Under the pieces are notes generated by a model. That model worked only from the letters and a program-made list of their open reading frames with translations, had not been told where the DNA came from and ran no database searches. 8,126 nt of DNA, from NCBI GenBank assembly GCA_025966215.1, contig JAOPVM010000085.1:1-8126 (forward strand), written 5' to 3'. The position numbers and the translations under genes were made by a program. Shown here in pieces: positions 1 through 6,050 of the stretch. The first letter of the stretch is position 1, and each line of letters opens with the position of its first letter. This DNA comes from Klenkia sp. (GTDB lineage: Bacteria; Actinomycetota; Actinomycetes; Mycobacteriales; Geodermatophilaceae).

Positions 1-669
1 GGCCTGCCAGCGCTCCATCGGCACGGTGCGCACCAGCCGGGTGGCCGGCACCCGGTGGCCGCGCACGGAGAACTGGACGGTGGAGCTGGCCTCCACCGCG
101 ACGAGCCGCTGCGGGTCGGCGGTGAGCGTGGGGCCCTCGACGGCGTCGACGAGCAGGAAGTGCACGACGTCCGCGGCGTCCCGGGCGGCGACCAGCAGCA
201 CGTCCACGTGCGCCCACCCGGTGACCCACGGGACCCCGCCGTCCAGCACGAACCCGTCGGCCTCCCGGCGCACGGTGATCGCCGGCGGCCCCGGCCGGGT
301 GGCGGCCAGCAGTGCGATGCCCGATCGGGTGCGGCCGGCGCAGAGGTCGACCAGGAACTCCTCGCGCAGCGCGGCGGGCCCCTCGGCGACCATCCGGGGA
401 ACGGCCAGGTGCTGCAGCCAGACGAAGGTGGTCGCCAGGTCCCCGCCCGCCAGCGCCTCGACGACGGCGTCCACCGCTGCCTGGTCGGCCCCCTGCCCGC
501 CGGCCCCGACCGGTCCGGTCAGGCCGTAGAGCCCGGCCTCGGCCAGGGTCTCCAGGTGCGCGGCCGGCACCACCCCGGCGGCGTCCACCTCGCCGGCGGC
601 CGGGAAGAACACCTCGTCGGCGATCGTCTGGGCCCGTGCGATGACCTCGTCCACCCCGTCATCGTCCAC
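1..669 (-). CDS. Acyl-CoA dehydrogenase-family protein, N-terminal part (gene cut by window edge)
   Basis: The visible 223 codons run from a GTG at 669 to the left edge with no stop, so the C-terminal half is missing. The N-terminal part is helical and acidic (EVFFPAAGEVDAAG at about 20-32, then TLAEAGLYGLTGP at 41-53), as in the N-terminal helical domain of acyl-CoA dehydrogenases. It is followed by a middle beta-domain pattern: SGIALLA at 116-122, GFVLDGGVPWVTGWAHVDVL at 139-158 and VPATRLV at 207-213. Family members are FAD flavoproteins that oxidise acyl-CoA thioesters. The usual TEPxxGSD-type stretch before the beta domain is replaced by AATRPGPP (122-129), so the substrate is uncertain and a non-classical relative is possible. 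No good ribosome binding site precedes the GTG, and a second in-frame GTG lies five codons in (652-654). The start diverges from the mscS start with only 23 bp between them. Confidence 0.82.
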   Translation of the reverse strand, partial: MDDDGVDEVIARAQTIADEVFFPAAGEVDAAGVVPAAHLETLAEAGLYGLTGPVGAGGQGADQAAVDAVVEALAGGDLATTFVWLQHLAVPRMVAEGPAALREEFLVDLCAGRTRSGIALLAATRPGPPAITVRREADGFVLDGGVPWVTGWAHVDVLLVAARDAADVVHFLLVDAVEGPTLTADPQRLVAVEASSTVQFSVRGHRVPATRLVRTVPMERWQA

Positions 670-680
670 ACTGCACCGAT

Positions 681-685
681 GGAGG
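681..685 (+). promoter_or_regulatory. Ribosome binding site of the mscS-type gene
   Basis: GGAGG lies 7 nt ahead of the GTG at 693 and fixes that start. It sits in the 23-bp gap between the two divergent starts, on the opposite strand from the acyl-CoA dehydrogenase leader. Confidence 0.75.
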
Positions 686-692
686 CGCCGAG

Positions 693-1610
693 GTGAGCGG
701 GCTGAGCGACATCACCGACTGGTTCGCCGGCCGGTTCCTGGAGGCCGTCCTCATCGTGCTGGGGGCGGTCCTGCTGGCCCGCCTGGCCGGCTGGCTCGGT
801 GGCCGGATCACCCGGCGGATCGACGCCACCGCCACGGCGTCGGGCGAGCTGGTGCGTTCCGAGGCGGCCAAGCACCGGCACTCCCTCACCCAGGTGGTCA
901 CCTGGGCCGCGGTGGTGCTCGTCTACACCGTCGCGGTCGTGCTCGTGCTGTCCACCCTGGGCGTGCCGGTGACCAGCCTGGTCGCCCCGGCGACGGTGCT
1001 CGGCGTCGGGCTGGGCTTCGGCGCACAGCGGCTGGTCCAGGACGTGCTGGCCGGGTTCTTCATCATCACCGAACGGCAGTACGGCTACGGCGACTCCGTC
1101 GGCATCGTCACCCTGGGCGGGCAGACCGACGCCTACGGCACCGTGGAGGACGTGACCCTGCGGATCACCCGGCTGCGCTCCCCGGACGGCGAGGTCGTGC
1201 ACATCCCCAACGGCCAGATCATCCGGGCGGTCAACTACTCCCGGGACTGGGCGCGCGCGGTCATCGACGTCCCGGTGCCCGCCGGCAACGACCCCGAGCG
1301 CTTCGACGCCCTGCTGCAGACCGTCGGCGAGCAGGCCTTCGCCGACCCGCAGCTGGGCCCGATGCTGCTCGACCCGCCCACCGTCATGGGCGCCGAGAGC
1401 CTGGAGCTCGACCAGGTCGACGTCCGCGTGGTGGCCCGCACCCTGCCGGGCAAGCAGTTCGACGTCAGTCGCGAACTGCGCGCCCGGATCGCCCGCGCGC
1501 TGGCCCGGGAGGGCCTGGCCAGCACCCCGCAGGACGTCACGCCGGCGGCCGCCGGCCCGCCCACCGACGGTGAGCGCGCCGCCGTCCGCACCCGGGACGA
1601 CGGCGCGTGA
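693..1610 (+). CDS. Small-conductance mechanosensitive channel, MscS family
   Basis: This 305-residue protein is close in length to E. coli MscS (286). It has a hydrophobic helix at about 14-36, a second at 68-88, and the pore-lining helix at about 95-127 (VAPATVLGVGLGFGAQRLVQ, then DVLAGFFIITE), rich in Gly/Ala and ending in the family's usual transition into the soluble vestibule. The beta domain follows at about 130-182, with GTVEDVTLRITRLRSPDGE and the conserved IPNG at 171-174, then a mixed alpha/beta C-terminal domain to about 270 and a hydrophilic Ala/Pro tail. Such channels open under membrane tension and release solutes on hypo-osmotic shock. The GTG start is supported by GGAGG at 681-685. 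The stop overlaps the next gene by 4 nt (GTGA), which suggests one operon with translational coupling. Confidence 0.93.
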   Translation: MSGLSDITDWFAGRFLEAVLIVLGAVLLARLAGWLGGRITRRIDATATASGELVRSEAAKHRHSLTQVVTWAAVVLVYTVAVVLVLSTLGVPVTSLVAPATVLGVGLGFGAQRLVQDVLAGFFIITERQYGYGDSVGIVTLGGQTDAYGTVEDVTLRITRLRSPDGEVVHIPNGQIIRAVNYSRDWARAVIDVPVPAGNDPERFDALLQTVGEQAFADPQLGPMLLDPPTVMGAESLELDQVDVRVVARTLPGKQFDVSRELRARIARALAREGLASTPQDVTPAAAGPPTDGERAAVRTRDDGA

Positions 1611-2128
1611 CCCGCCCCCCGGACCCCACCGACGCCCACCCCACCGAGGTCGTCCCGACCGTGGGCCGGCACGACACCGCGCCGGCCCCGACGGTCGCGC
1701 CGGCCCCGAGCGGGTGGGAGCGGCTGTTCCCGCGCTCGGCGGCCGGTCACCTCGGTCGACTGCGCACCTCCACCGTCGTCCTCGCGGTGCTGTTCGTGGC
1801 GGTGTTCGCGCTGTGGGTGTTCGTCCGGCCGCCCACACCGGAGACCGCGGGGAGCACGACCCCGGTCGTGGAGACCACGGTCGACCAGCCGGCGCCCACC
1901 TCCGAGGCCCCCGCACCCACGACAGCGGCGCCCTCCACCACGACCGACGAGCCCACGACGACCCCGCGGACGACGACCACCCGCGCCACCACCACCCCGC
2001 CGACCACCACCGAGGACGACGACCCGACCTCGACGCCGACGCCGGCGCCCACCACCCAGCCGCCCACCACCACGCGCCCGCCCACCACCACGCAGGCGCC
2101 CCCGCCCTCCGAGGGCCCCGCGAGCTGA
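1607..2128 (+). CDS. Single-pass membrane protein with Thr/Pro-rich extracellular tail, unknown function
   Basis: The 173-residue protein begins with a Pro/Thr-rich cytoplasmic segment (1-50) that ends in basic residues (HLGRLR at 48-53). One membrane helix follows at about 55-73 (STVVLAVLFVAVFALWVFV). The remaining 100 residues are nearly all Thr, Pro, Ala and Ser with an acidic patch (EDDDP), and have no cysteine. The basic residues before the helix predict N-in, C-out topology, so the tail should lie in the cell wall zone. There is no signal peptidase site, lipobox or LPXTG sorting motif. The GTG start overlaps the mscS stop (GTGA at 1607-1610), so the gene is probably translated by re-initiation after mscS. 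I do not recognise a family. Low-complexity tails like this act as wall spacers or glycosylation targets in other actinobacterial proteins; that role here is inference only. Confidence 0.8.
   Translation: MTRPPDPTDAHPTEVVPTVGRHDTAPAPTVAPAPSGWERLFPRSAAGHLGRLRTSTVVLAVLFVAVFALWVFVRPPTPETAGSTTPVVETTVDQPAPTSEAPAPTTAAPSTTTDEPTTTPRTTTTRATTTPPTTTEDDDPTSTPTPAPTTQPPTTTRPPTTTQAPPPSEGPAS
2060..2093 (+). repeat. 18-bp-period tandem repeat inside the Thr/Pro-rich tail
   Basis: The 16-base unit CCGCCCACCACCACGC occurs at 2060-2075 and again at 2078-2093, a period of 18 bp or six codons. It encodes the repeated peptide PPTTTR / PPTTTQ. The in-frame period fits tail growth by repeat slippage. Confidence 0.75.
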
Positions 2129-2152
2129 CGGCGAGGGCGGGCGGGGAGCGGA

Positions 2153-2184
2153 CGGTGGGGCGGTCTCCGCGACGTCGCCCACCG
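2153..2184. terminator. Possible hairpin terminator between convergent genes
   Basis: CGGTGGG at 2153-2159 is the exact reverse complement of CCCACCG at 2178-2184. The 18-nt loop begins with a smaller stem, GCGG-TCT-CCGC (2160-2170). It lies 25 bp after the stop of the Thr/Pro-rich gene and downstream of the convergent alcohol dehydrogenase. No T-run follows on either strand, so intrinsic termination is only a possibility; GC-rich actinobacterial terminators often lack one. The rest of the 172-bp gap (2129-2300) has no gene I would call. Confidence 0.25.
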
Positions 2185-2300
2185 CCGACACCGCCGTGCG
2201 CGGCAGCTCGCGCTCCAGCGACCGCTGCACCTCGACCTCCCAGGGCGACCCGGGTGCGGGGCGCCGTCCCCGGGCTGCGCGTCGAGCAGCGGGAGCACCG

Positions 2301-3317
2301 TCAGAACGCGGTGACCACCGTGACGCCGGGGCGGCGGCCGACCTCGACCAGCGCCGGGCCGGCATCGGCCAGGCCGATCTCGCGGGTGACCAGGTCCTGC
2401 GGGCGCAGGCGCCCGGCGGCGATCATCGCCAGCATCGCCGGGTAGTCCGCGGCGGCCATCCCGTGGCTGCCGAGCACCGCGAGCTCGCGGGCGACCACCA
2501 GCTCCATCGGGACGACGGGCCGGCCCTCCGACGGCGGCAGCAGACCCACCTGCACGTGCCGGCCGCGGGGGCGCAGCGCCGCGATCGAGGCCTCGCAGGT
2601 GGCCGGGGAGCCCAGGCAGTCCAGCGACAGGTGCGCACCGCCGCCGGTCAGGTCGAGGACGCCGTCGGCCGAGGCCAGCACGTGCTCGGCGCCCATCGCG
2701 GCGGCCAGCTCCCGGGCGCCGGGCGAGGGGTCGACGGCGACCACCCGGGCCCCGCAGGCCACCGCGACCTGGACGGCGGACAGCCCCACCCCGCCGCAGC
2801 CCAGCACCGCGACCCACTCCCCCGGCCGCACCGCGCCCACGCCGGTGACCGCCCGGAAGGCGGTCGCGAACCGGCAGCCCAGGGCCGCAGCGGTGGAGAA
2901 CGGCAGCTCGTCGGGCAGGGCCACCAGGTTCACGTCGGCGGCGTCGAGGACGACCAGCTCGGCGAAGGAGCCCCAGTGCGTGAACCCGGGCTGGGTCTGG
3001 CGCAGGCACACCTGGCCGGCGCCCTCCCGGCACGGCGGGCAGGTCCCGCAGGCGCAGACGAAGGGGACGGTCACCCGGTCACCGACCGCCCAGCGCCGCA
3101 CTCCGGCACCGACGGCGGCGACGGTCCCGGCCAGCTCGTGCCCGGGCACGTGCGGCAGGGCGACGTCGGGGTCGTGCCCGGACCAGGCGTGCCAGTCGCT
3201 GCGACACACCCCGGTCGCACCGACCCGCACCACGACGCCGTCCGCGGTGGGGGTCGGGTCGGCCACCTGGCGGACGGTCAGCGGACCGGAGAACTCCTCG
3301 AAGACGACAGCGCGCAC
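2301..3317 (-). CDS. Zinc-dependent alcohol dehydrogenase (medium-chain dehydrogenase/reductase family)
   Basis: The 338-residue protein has an N-terminal GroES-like domain and a C-terminal Rossmann domain, the usual size for the family. Likely catalytic zinc ligands are C38 (in GVCRSDWH), H60-E61 (VPGHELAG) and C148. A structural zinc lobe is complete, with C90, C93, C96 and C104 in the usual CxxCxxCx7C spacing. The nucleotide site is GCGGVG at 173-178, and D196 at the end of the second strand (AVDPS) favours NAD over NADP. It should interconvert an alcohol and an aldehyde or ketone; the substrate cannot be read from sequence. The start is GTG at 3317, with a modest AGCAGG about 8 nt upstream. 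It follows tatA on the same strand after a 97-bp gap, which carries two palindromes, so it may have its own promoter and regulator. Confidence 0.93.
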   Translation of the reverse strand: MRAVVFEEFSGPLTVRQVADPTPTADGVVVRVGATGVCRSDWHAWSGHDPDVALPHVPGHELAGTVAAVGAGVRRWAVGDRVTVPFVCACGTCPPCREGAGQVCLRQTQPGFTHWGSFAELVVLDAADVNLVALPDELPFSTAAALGCRFATAFRAVTGVGAVRPGEWVAVLGCGGVGLSAVQVAVACGARVVAVDPSPGARELAAAMGAEHVLASADGVLDLTGGGAHLSLDCLGSPATCEASIAALRPRGRHVQVGLLPPSEGRPVVPMELVVARELAVLGSHGMAAADYPAMLAMIAAGRLRPQDLVTREIGLADAGPALVEVGRRPGVTVVTAF

Positions 3318-3329
3318 GACGCCAGCCTG

Positions 3330-3346
3330 CTGGACGTCACATCGAG
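3330..3346 (-). promoter_or_regulatory. Putative operator B upstream of the alcohol dehydrogenase
   Basis: Read on the minus strand the site is CTCGATGTGACGTCCAG, an imperfect palindrome (4 of 6 arm pairs). It matches 14 of 17 bases of the perfect site at 3372-3388. It ends 12 bp before the GTG start and touches the weak ribosome binding site. A protein bound here would cover the translation start or the promoter end. The role is inferred from symmetry and repetition only. Confidence 0.4.
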
Positions 3347-3371
3347 CGGGGTCCCGGGGGTCCGGTCACCG

Positions 3372-3388
3372 CTCGATCTCACATCGAG
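3372..3388 (-). promoter_or_regulatory. Putative operator A upstream of the alcohol dehydrogenase
   Basis: Read on the minus strand the site is CTCGATGTGAGATCGAG, with perfect 6-bp arms (CTCGAT/ATCGAG) around GTGAG. Its centre (3380) is 42 bp from the centre of site B (3338), about four helical turns, so both sites would face the same side of the DNA. It lies in the 97-bp gap between tatA and the dehydrogenase. The same DNA also contains ATCGAGCGG (3341-3349) pairing with CCGCTCGAT (3369-3377), a 9-bp stem that could instead act as a tatA terminator, though no T-run follows. Confidence 0.45.
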
Positions 3389-3410
3389 GGGCGGGGGCGG
3401 CGGGCGCGCG

Positions 3411-3686
3411 TCAGGAGGAGAGCTCGCGCCGTTCGGCGTCGGCGCGGGCCCGGGCTGCCCTGGCGCGGGCCTCGAGCGCCTCGGCCTCCGCCTGACGGGC
3501 CTCGGCCTCCAGGCCGGGGGCGGTGGAGGCGGCGCGGGCCTCGTCGTCCTTCATGCCGCCCATCTCGCCCTTGAAGATGCGCAGCGACCGGCCGATGGAC
3601 CGCGAGGCGTCGGGCAGCTTCTTGTAGCCGAACAGCAGGAACACGGCCAGCACGATGAGCAGGATCTCCGGCGCACCCAGGTTCAT
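3411..3686 (-). CDS. tatA: Sec-independent (twin-arginine) translocase subunit TatA/TatE type
   Basis: TatA forms the membrane-passage part of the twin-arginine translocase, which exports folded proteins recognised by TatBC. The 91-residue protein has the full family layout. A very short N-terminus leads into one membrane helix at about 6-20 ([15 protein letters not shown]), then the hinge and amphipathic helix [22 protein letters not shown] (21-42) with the signature FGxxKLP. The C-terminal half is a charged Ala/Glu/Arg helix (about 52-91), probably coiled coil. I place the start at the ATG at 3684-3686, because TatA helices start within a few residues of the N-terminus; a GTG at 3701 would add only five residues. 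No tatC or tatB lies nearby, so this may be a second, unlinked copy. It starts 40 bp after the marR stop on the same strand and may be co-transcribed with it. Confidence 0.9.
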   Translation of the reverse strand: MNLGAPEILLIVLAVFLLFGYKKLPDASRSIGRSLRIFKGEMGGMKDDEARAASTAPGLEAEARQAEAEALEARARAARARADAERRELSS

Positions 3687-3726
3687 GGCCCCACTGTGCA
3701 CCCAGGAGCTGTGCAGCGGCTGGCCG

Positions 3727-4146
3727 TCAGCCGTCCACGAAGCGACGGAGCAGCCGGGCGAGCTCGGCCCGCTCGTCGGCCGGGAGGCGACCCAGCGCAG
3801 CCCGGGCGTCGGCGGCGCGGGCGGCGGACACCTCGGCCTGCACCTGTCGTCCCTCGTCGGTGAGCTGCACGAGCACCGCGCGCCGGTCGGTGGGGTCGGG
3901 CACCCGCTCGACCAGGCCGCGCCCGGCGAGCCCGTCGACCACCTCGGTGGCCGAGCGGGGCGCGATGCGCAGGCCCTCGGCCAGCGCGGACAGTCGCAGC
4001 CCCTCGGTGCGCCCGACGACCCCGAGCGCGCGGGCCTGGTGCGGGGAGAGGTCCCAGGGCTCGAGCACCTCGCGCCAGCGGCCGCGCAGCGAGCGGGCCG
4101 CCCGGACGATCAGCTCGCCCAGGTCGTCGTCGGGAGAGGTGGCCAC
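3727..4146 (-). CDS. MarR-family transcriptional regulator
   Basis: This 139-residue protein has the usual MarR size and order. An N-terminal dimer helix (about 9-30) leads to LSPHQARAL (33-41), then a winged helix-turn-helix at about 50-97. The recognition helix lies near 62-76 ([15 protein letters not shown]), followed by the hallmark [23 protein letters not shown] across the wing. A C-terminal dimer helix ends RLLRRFVDG. MarR proteins are dimeric repressors that release DNA on binding small aromatic or toxic ligands and commonly control neighbouring efflux genes. It is divergent from the ABC exporter, with palindromes between them, so autoregulation together with exporter control is the natural reading. 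The GTG start has no ribosome binding site; instead a TAGCAT box lies 6 nt ahead, so the mRNA is probably leaderless. Confidence 0.93.
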   Translation of the reverse strand: MATSPDDDLGELIVRAARSLRGRWREVLEPWDLSPHQARALGVVGRTEGLRLSALAEGLRIAPRSATEVVDGLAGRGLVERVPDPTDRRAVLVQLTDEGRQVQAEVSAARAADARAALGRLPADERAELARLLRRFVDG

Positions 4147-4152
4147 GCGGGA

Positions 4153-4158
4153 ATGCTA
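4153..4158 (-). promoter_or_regulatory. Candidate leaderless -10 box of marR
   Basis: TAGCAT on the minus strand matches the TAnnnT form of an actinobacterial -10 box. It ends 6 nt before the GTG at 4146, which puts the transcription start on the start codon. The -35 position (about 4176-4181) falls inside the palindrome, so repressor binding there would block it. Confidence 0.5.
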
Positions 4159-4174
4159 GCGGCCATCGCGTTGC

Positions 4175-4197
4175 TACCTCACCGTGAGGTAACCTCA
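4175..4197. promoter_or_regulatory. Overlapping palindromes, probable MarR operator for marR and the ABC exporter
   Basis: TACCTCAC (4175-4182) and GTGAGGTA (4184-4191) form a perfect 17-bp palindrome around C4183. TGAGGT (4185-4190) is used again with ACCTCA (4192-4197) in a second 13-bp palindrome, so three ACCTCA-type half-sites lie side by side. Symmetric sites of this size are typical for MarR dimers. The site covers the likely -35 of marR and a TAACCT -10-like box (4190-4195) pointing to the exporter, whose -35 is weak. The assignment rests on position and symmetry. Confidence 0.65.
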
Positions 4198-4215
4198 GCA
4201 ATGTTCCCGGACGAG

Positions 4216-4222
4216 AAGGAGG
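4216..4222 (+). promoter_or_regulatory. Strong ribosome binding site of the ABC exporter
   Basis: AAGGAGG ends 6 nt before the ATG at 4229 and is the best ribosome binding site in the window. It decides this start over the ATG at 4201. Confidence 0.85.
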
Positions 4223-4228
4223 ACGTGC

Positions 4229-6022
4229 ATGCCACGCCCCGAGACCGGCCGGCCCAGCCCGGCAGACCTGGACCAGCTCGAGCGCAACCCGGTGTCCCTG
4301 CGCCGCGTCCTCGCGCTCTTCCGCCCCTTCCGGCTGCAGGTCGGCGTCGTCATGACGCTGATCGTGGCCAGCTCGGCGATCGCCCTGGCGACGCCGTTCC
4401 TGGTGCGCACCGTCATCGACGACGCACTCCCCCAGCAGGACGTCACGCTCCTGGCCTGGGCCGTCGCCGGCATGGTCGGCGTCGCCGCCGCCACGTCGCT
4501 GCTCGGCGTGGTGCAGACCTGGATGTCCACCACCGTCGGCCAGCGCGTCATGCACGGCCTGCGGACGTCGGTCTTCAGCCACCTGCAGCGCCAGTCGCTG
4601 GGCTTCTTCACCCGCACCCGCGGCGGTGAGGTGCAGTCCCGGTTGACCAACGACATCGGCTCCATGCAGTCGGTGGTCACCTCCACCGCGACCAGCCTGG
4701 CCTCGAACGCCACCACCGTCGTCGGCACCGCGGTCGCGATGGCCGCGCTGAGCTGGCGGCTGTCGCTGCTGTCCCTCGTCGTGCTGCCGCCGGCGATCTG
4801 GCTCACCCGCCGGGTCGCGCTGATGCGCCGCGAGGTCACCGCCGCCCGGCAGCACCGGATGGCCGACATGCAGACCCAGGTCGAGGAGGGCCTGTCGATC
4901 TCCGGCGTGCAGCTGGGCAAGACCCTGGGCACCGGCCCGGCGCAGTCCGCCCGCTTCGCCGACACCTCCGCCGACCTGGTCGCCCTCGAGGTGCGCTCCC
5001 AGTTGGCCGGCCGCTGGCGGATGGCGACCATGAGCATCGTGTTCGCCGGCATCCCGGCGCTGATCTACTTGTTCGCCGGGCTGCCCGCGACGTCGGGCGA
5101 CATGACGATCGGCACGCTGGTCGCCTTCACCGCGCTGCAGGGCACGCTGTTCCGCCCGCTGATGGGCCTGCTCGACGTCGGCGTGCAGCTGACCAGCTCG
5201 ATGGCGCTGTTCAGCCGGGTGTTCGAGTACCTCGACCTGCCCGTCGACATCGCCGACCCGGTGGCACCGCAGACCCTGGCCGCGGTGCGCGGTGAGGTCC
5301 GGCTCGAGCACGTGGGGTTCAGCTACGACGGTCAGCGGCCCGCGCTGACCGACGTCGACCTCGTCGTCCCGGCCGGCAGCACGCTGGCCCTGGTCGGGGA
5401 GACCGGCTCGGGCAAGACCACGCTGGCCTCGCTGGTGTCCCGGCTCAACGACGTGACCAGCGGCCGGGTGACCATCGACGGCGTCGACGTCCGCGACCTG
5501 TCGCTGGCCGAACTGGCCCGGGTGGTCGGCGTGGTCAGCCAGGAGACCTACCTGCTGCACACCACGATCCGGGAGAACCTCCGGTACGCGAGGCCCGGTG
5601 CCACGGACGACGAGATCGCGGACGCCGCCCGCCGCGCCCAGGTGCACCAGGTCATCGCAGCGCTGCCCGACGGCTACGACACCCTCGTGGGCGCCCGCGG
5701 GCACCGGTTCTCCGGCGGGGAGAAGCAGCGGCTGGCCATCGCCCGCACGCTGCTGCGCGACCCCCGGGTGCTGGTGCTCGACGAGGCCACCAGCGCGCTG
5801 GACAACGAGACCGAGCGCGCCGTGCAGGCCGCGCTGGACGAGGTCGCCCGCGGCCGGACGACGATCACCATCGCCCACCGGCTGTCCACCGTCGCAGGAG
5901 CCGACACCATCGCGGTGCTCGACCACGGCCGGGTCGTCGAGCAGGGCAGCCACGACGAGCTGGTCGCCCTCGGCGGCCGGTACGCCGCCCTGGCCGGCAC
6001 CCCGGTGGCCGTTCCCGCCTGA
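4229..6022 (+). CDS. ABC exporter half-transporter (ABCB type, fused membrane and ATPase domains)
   Basis: The 597-residue protein joins an exporter-type membrane domain (about 25-325, six predicted helices; clear hydrophobic runs at 37-59, 74-96, 157-175, 178-195 and 268-288) to an ATPase domain (about 355-590). The ATPase motifs are intact: Walker A GETGSGKTT (390-398), Q-loop Q438, signature FSGGEKQ (494-500), Walker B VLVLDEA with D518 and E519, D-loop SALD and switch H550. A homodimer, or a pair with another half-transporter, would use ATP to export a substrate, probably a drug, lipid or peptide. No partner half-transporter is adjacent, so a homodimer is the simpler view. The divergent MarR gene and the palindromes in the 82-bp gap suggest ligand-induced efflux. 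There is no N-terminal peptidase domain. The substrate is unknown. Confidence 0.95.
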   Translation: MPRPETGRPSPADLDQLERNPVSLRRVLALFRPFRLQVGVVMTLIVASSAIALATPFLVRTVIDDALPQQDVTLLAWAVAGMVGVAAATSLLGVVQTWMSTTVGQRVMHGLRTSVFSHLQRQSLGFFTRTRGGEVQSRLTNDIGSMQSVVTSTATSLASNATTVVGTAVAMAALSWRLSLLSLVVLPPAIWLTRRVALMRREVTAARQHRMADMQTQVEEGLSISGVQLGKTLGTGPAQSARFADTSADLVALEVRSQLAGRWRMATMSIVFAGIPALIYLFAGLPATSGDMTIGTLVAFTALQGTLFRPLMGLLDVGVQLTSSMALFSRVFEYLDLPVDIADPVAPQTLAAVRGEVRLEHVGFSYDGQRPALTDVDLVVPAGSTLALVGETGSGKTTLASLVSRLNDVTSGRVTIDGVDVRDLSLAELARVVGVVSQETYLLHTTIRENLRYARPGATDDEIADAARRAQVHQVIAALPDGYDTLVGARGHRFSGGEKQRLAIARTLLRDPRVLVLDEATSALDNETERAVQAALDEVARGRTTITIAHRLSTVAGADTIAVLDHGRVVEQGSHDELVALGGRYAALAGTPVAVPA

Positions 6023-6050
6023 CCCGCCGGGGGGCTAGCGTCGGGCGGGT
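6022..6050 (+). other. Hairpin between the exporter stop and the next start codon
   Basis: ACCCGCC (6022-6028) is the exact reverse complement of GGCGGGT (6044-6050), with a 15-nt loop. The stem begins at the last base of the exporter stop codon and includes the first two bases of the next GTG. In a read-through transcript it would hide that start. A transcript beginning at the GTG would lack it. Confidence 0.4.
6036..6041 (+). promoter_or_regulatory. Candidate leaderless -10 box of the DUF6630-like gene
   Basis: TAGCGT fits TAnnnT and ends 7 nt before the GTG at 6049, the spacing expected when transcription begins on the start codon. No ribosome binding site with good spacing is present. 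This suggests the gene has its own leaderless transcript despite the 26-bp gap after the exporter. Confidence 0.5.

Noticed and set aside
519..1916. Long minus-strand open frame opposite the mscS gene
   Set aside because: It is Arg/Gly/Pro-rich with no recognisable domain and lies opposite a clear MscS protein; at this GC content, stop-free shadow frames are expected.
2060..2093. CRISPR-like short repeat
   Set aside because: Only two units with an 18-bp period, in frame with a Thr/Pro coding tail; there are no spacers and no cas genes.
1747..3033. Minus-strand open frame crossing the Thr/Pro-rich gene and half of the dehydrogenase
   Set aside because: It overlaps the true dehydrogenase in another frame and carries only low-complexity composition.
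3687..3701. Earlier GTG start for tatA
   Set aside because: It adds five hydrophilic residues ahead of a membrane helix that normally begins close to the N-terminus, and it has no better ribosome binding site.
3683..5953. Very long (756-codon) minus-strand open frame opposite the ABC exporter
   Set aside because: It has no domain and is rich in Gly, Gln, His, Arg and Asp, as expected from the complement of GC-rich coding sequence. The opposite strand encodes a full exporter with all ATPase motifs.
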